Source: Symbiodinium natans (Eukaryota > Sar > Dinophyceae > Suessiales > Symbiodiniaceae). Taken from it: 62,500 nt of DNA. The stretch covers positions 966,376 to 1,028,875 of the forward strand of contig CAJNDS010002601.1 in NCBI GenBank assembly GCA_905221605.1. Reading direction: 5' to 3'. Positions 60,861 to 62,500 of this stretch are shown here, one piece after another. The position numbers and the translations under genes are program-made. The notes under the pieces are model-generated. The model was not told where the DNA came from. It made no database searches and worked only from the letters and a program-made list of their open reading frames with translations. How positions within the stretch are numbered: the stretch's first letter is position 1; the number at the start of each line of letters is the position of its first letter.

Positions 60861-62500
60861 GCAGATCGCGCGAGGAACAGAAGAACGCACTGCTGATGCA
60901 GCACCGCAAACGGCTGCAGAGAAGCACAAGGTCAAGGTCAAACGGACAGCTGTTGCAAGAGCTTCACTGTCTGGGACCCTTATACTCACTGCCCCCATGT
61001 AAATTCCAAACCCTAAACCCTAACACTCCAACCATATACTGCAAGTCCCCATTTACCTATACGTGGCCCCAAGACGTATCCCCTGGGTCACATTATGAGG
61101 GTCCCTCCTTTTCTCCGATCTGCTCGGCCCTGCAGGTCTGCAAGGTCAATGTCTGAACCCAACAAGCCCGAGTTCACTTCAGAAGGTATACTTGTCGCAG
61201 TGTGCCTTGGCAGCTTCTGTGACGCTAGCAAAGAAAACCAAAGCTCCCGTGTTTTGGGTTCGCTTCTTTCCCCTAGCATGAGCGTTTAGGGTTTCGGGTT
61301 CAGGGCCTACAGTTGCTACATGCGCATTAATATATTACACGCCATCAAAGCAGATATAGACCCAGAAGCACACTCTTTGCCAAGGGAGGCCATGATACGC
61401 TCAAGGAACGGGAATAACATCGAACGTCGCTTGATGGCGGGGTGTTGCAGCTGCTGCCGCAACCACTTTTCGTAGGACCACCCGTTCCCGCCACACAGTC
61501 CTTGCCATACCTGAGCTCAACTACCTAGACCCCCCCCCCAATTCTAGTTCGTGCTCGGGGAACCACAAGATCTTCTTTTTACTGACCTTGCAATGAAGCA
61601 CTGCACCTACCGGAACATACACCAAATCAACATGTGACTACAGCTGTGGGTCTAGGTAAGCTATAGGACCGGTTGTGGGGTTCCGACGTTTCTTCCAACT
61701 GCAGATTCCTAGGGTATCTTGGTAGGCCAGTAACCATACTATGATAAGGGCACCCTTTTTTGGGTTGGTTATTTTATAAGGGAACCCATAACCAAAAAAA
61801 GAGGGAAAAAAAAGGGGTAAAGGGTACTACCAGGTATAGATGAGGGCAGGGAGCGATGGTTGATTCGACCTCTAAGACCCTGTGGAGCAGTTCTTCAAAG
61901 CTTCAAAGCTACCCCAGACCTGGACCCCTAGACCCCCTAAACCCCTGAAACCCCTAAACCCCTTAAATCCCCTAAACCCCCTAAATCCCCTAAACCCTTA
62001 GGGTTTTGGGGTTTCGAGCTTCGGGTTTTGGAGTTTCTGGCCGTTTCGGGTTTAAGGTTTTGGTGTTATAGAAGGGCTGGGCCGAGGCGTTGGCGCCCGG
62101 ATGGCCGCTTTATCCGTTTTGGGAGCCTGGCTACGTCTTGCCCCGCCAGCCACTACTGGCAACAACGCGAGTGCACGCGCAGCAGCTTCCTCCCTGATCG
62201 AAGTCCTTGTCAACGCTGTGCTGGCTGGCCTCGTGCATTTTGTCAACCCACACACACATCTCTGCAACCTTCAAGCCTACAGCGAACCGTGCCGGATTGG
62301 CTTCCGAAGATAGGGTCTGGGCTTTTGAGTCATGGCAGGTGTAGGCATAGGTTACATAAGAAGTACCTAAGTTTAAGGGTTAACTAGGACTGCACTGGCC
62401 TGCAAGCTGACATTCGCGTGGTGTGAAGACTCGTGTTCAACCGCGGGACGTACCGAGCCCACGAGACCCATCAACGCCATGGCAACGAGGATGCGGGTCA
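60861..62500. repeat. 1684-bp tandem unit, copy 2 (runs off the window)
   Basis: Continues to the window end, so the array may have more copies. Confidence 0.95.
62101..62313 (+). CDS. Small open frame, second copy
   Basis: The same 70-residue frame as at 60417-60629. Confidence 0.3.
   Translation: MAALSVLGAWLRLAPPATTGNNASARAAASSLIEVLVNAVLAGLVHFVNPHTHLCNLQAYSEPCRIGFRR

Larger units (their letters stand above)
1..62500. repeat. Dispersed interstitial telomere-like repeats, whole window
   Basis: Blocks of (TTTAGGG)n or (CCCTAAA)n from 2 to about 28 units recur every few hundred bases across the window, in both orientations, separated by unique islands of roughly 60-300 bp. Units are mostly perfect heptamers. 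Common variants are TTTGGGG, TTCAGGG, TTAAGGG, TTAGGGC and one-base insertions. Only the longest or most informative blocks are listed separately. Where an island can be read as an exon, the blocks lie in the introns. Confidence 0.95.

Noticed and set aside
1-62500. tRNA, rRNA, spliced-leader RNA, CRISPR
   Set aside because: I looked by eye for T-arm GGTTCRA patterns, conserved rRNA words, the dinoflagellate spliced-leader core and direct repeats with unique spacers, and found none. A covariance-model search would be decisive.

Overview
The window looks like nuclear DNA of a dinoflagellate, most likely of the Symbiodiniaceae or a close relative. Three things point there. First, there are very many plant-type telomere repeats (TTTAGGG/CCCTAAA), scattered internally as dozens of short blocks on both strands. 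Second, the 416-residue protein at 22954-24204 joins an N-terminal ubiquitin-like region to nine ankyrin repeats, an architecture I associate with these algae. Third, the genes that can be read are cut into tiny exons (about 20-130 bp) whose borders are GT-AG plus the GC-AG and GA-AG types reported from this group. There is no bacterial-style gene organisation, and I saw no tRNA, rRNA, CRISPR array or spliced-leader gene.

Layout. 1-8900: alternating telomere-like blocks and short unique islands, several of which read as exons. At 4695-4981 a MITE-like element splits an open frame and its ends coincide with usable splice sites. 8980-12471: a 3.5-kb minisatellite of 48-52 bp units with an internal 983-bp duplication. 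12600-17400: telomere variants, a probable terminal exon (13765-13965) and fold-back elements. 17435-19712: a plus-strand multi-exon gene model whose introns are almost pure TTTAGGG repeat. 19700-22900: homopolymer tracts, variant arrays and a 23-bp tandem repeat. 22954-24330: the ankyrin gene on the minus strand with a 5'-UTR intron. 24400-50400: long telomere-like and variant arrays, several MITE families and scattered exon candidates. The best are 30089-30170, 35292-35419 followed by 35507-35620, 44666-44766 and 49960-50196. 50435-50605: a terminal exon on the minus strand. 51063-57515: a ten-exon PPPDE-type (DeSI-like) peptidase gene on the minus strand, the best functional identification apart from the ankyrin gene. 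58028-62500: a degenerate copy plus two near-identical copies of a 1684-bp tandem unit.

The main result is the relation between repeats and genes. Telomere-like blocks fill introns. In some cases they supply the donor (GTTTAGG) or acceptor (TTTAG/G or CCCTAAACCAG/G) itself. They also sit inside mobile elements and duplicated segments for which uninterrupted sister copies exist in the same window, so their arrival can be read as before/after pairs. This suggests repeated insertion or expansion of telomeric sequence at internal sites. Separate short TIR elements appear to act as introns (introner-like).

Limits. Short GC-rich islands are often open in several frames and on both strands, so exon calls without a recognisable domain are provisional. 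No transcript or database evidence was available.
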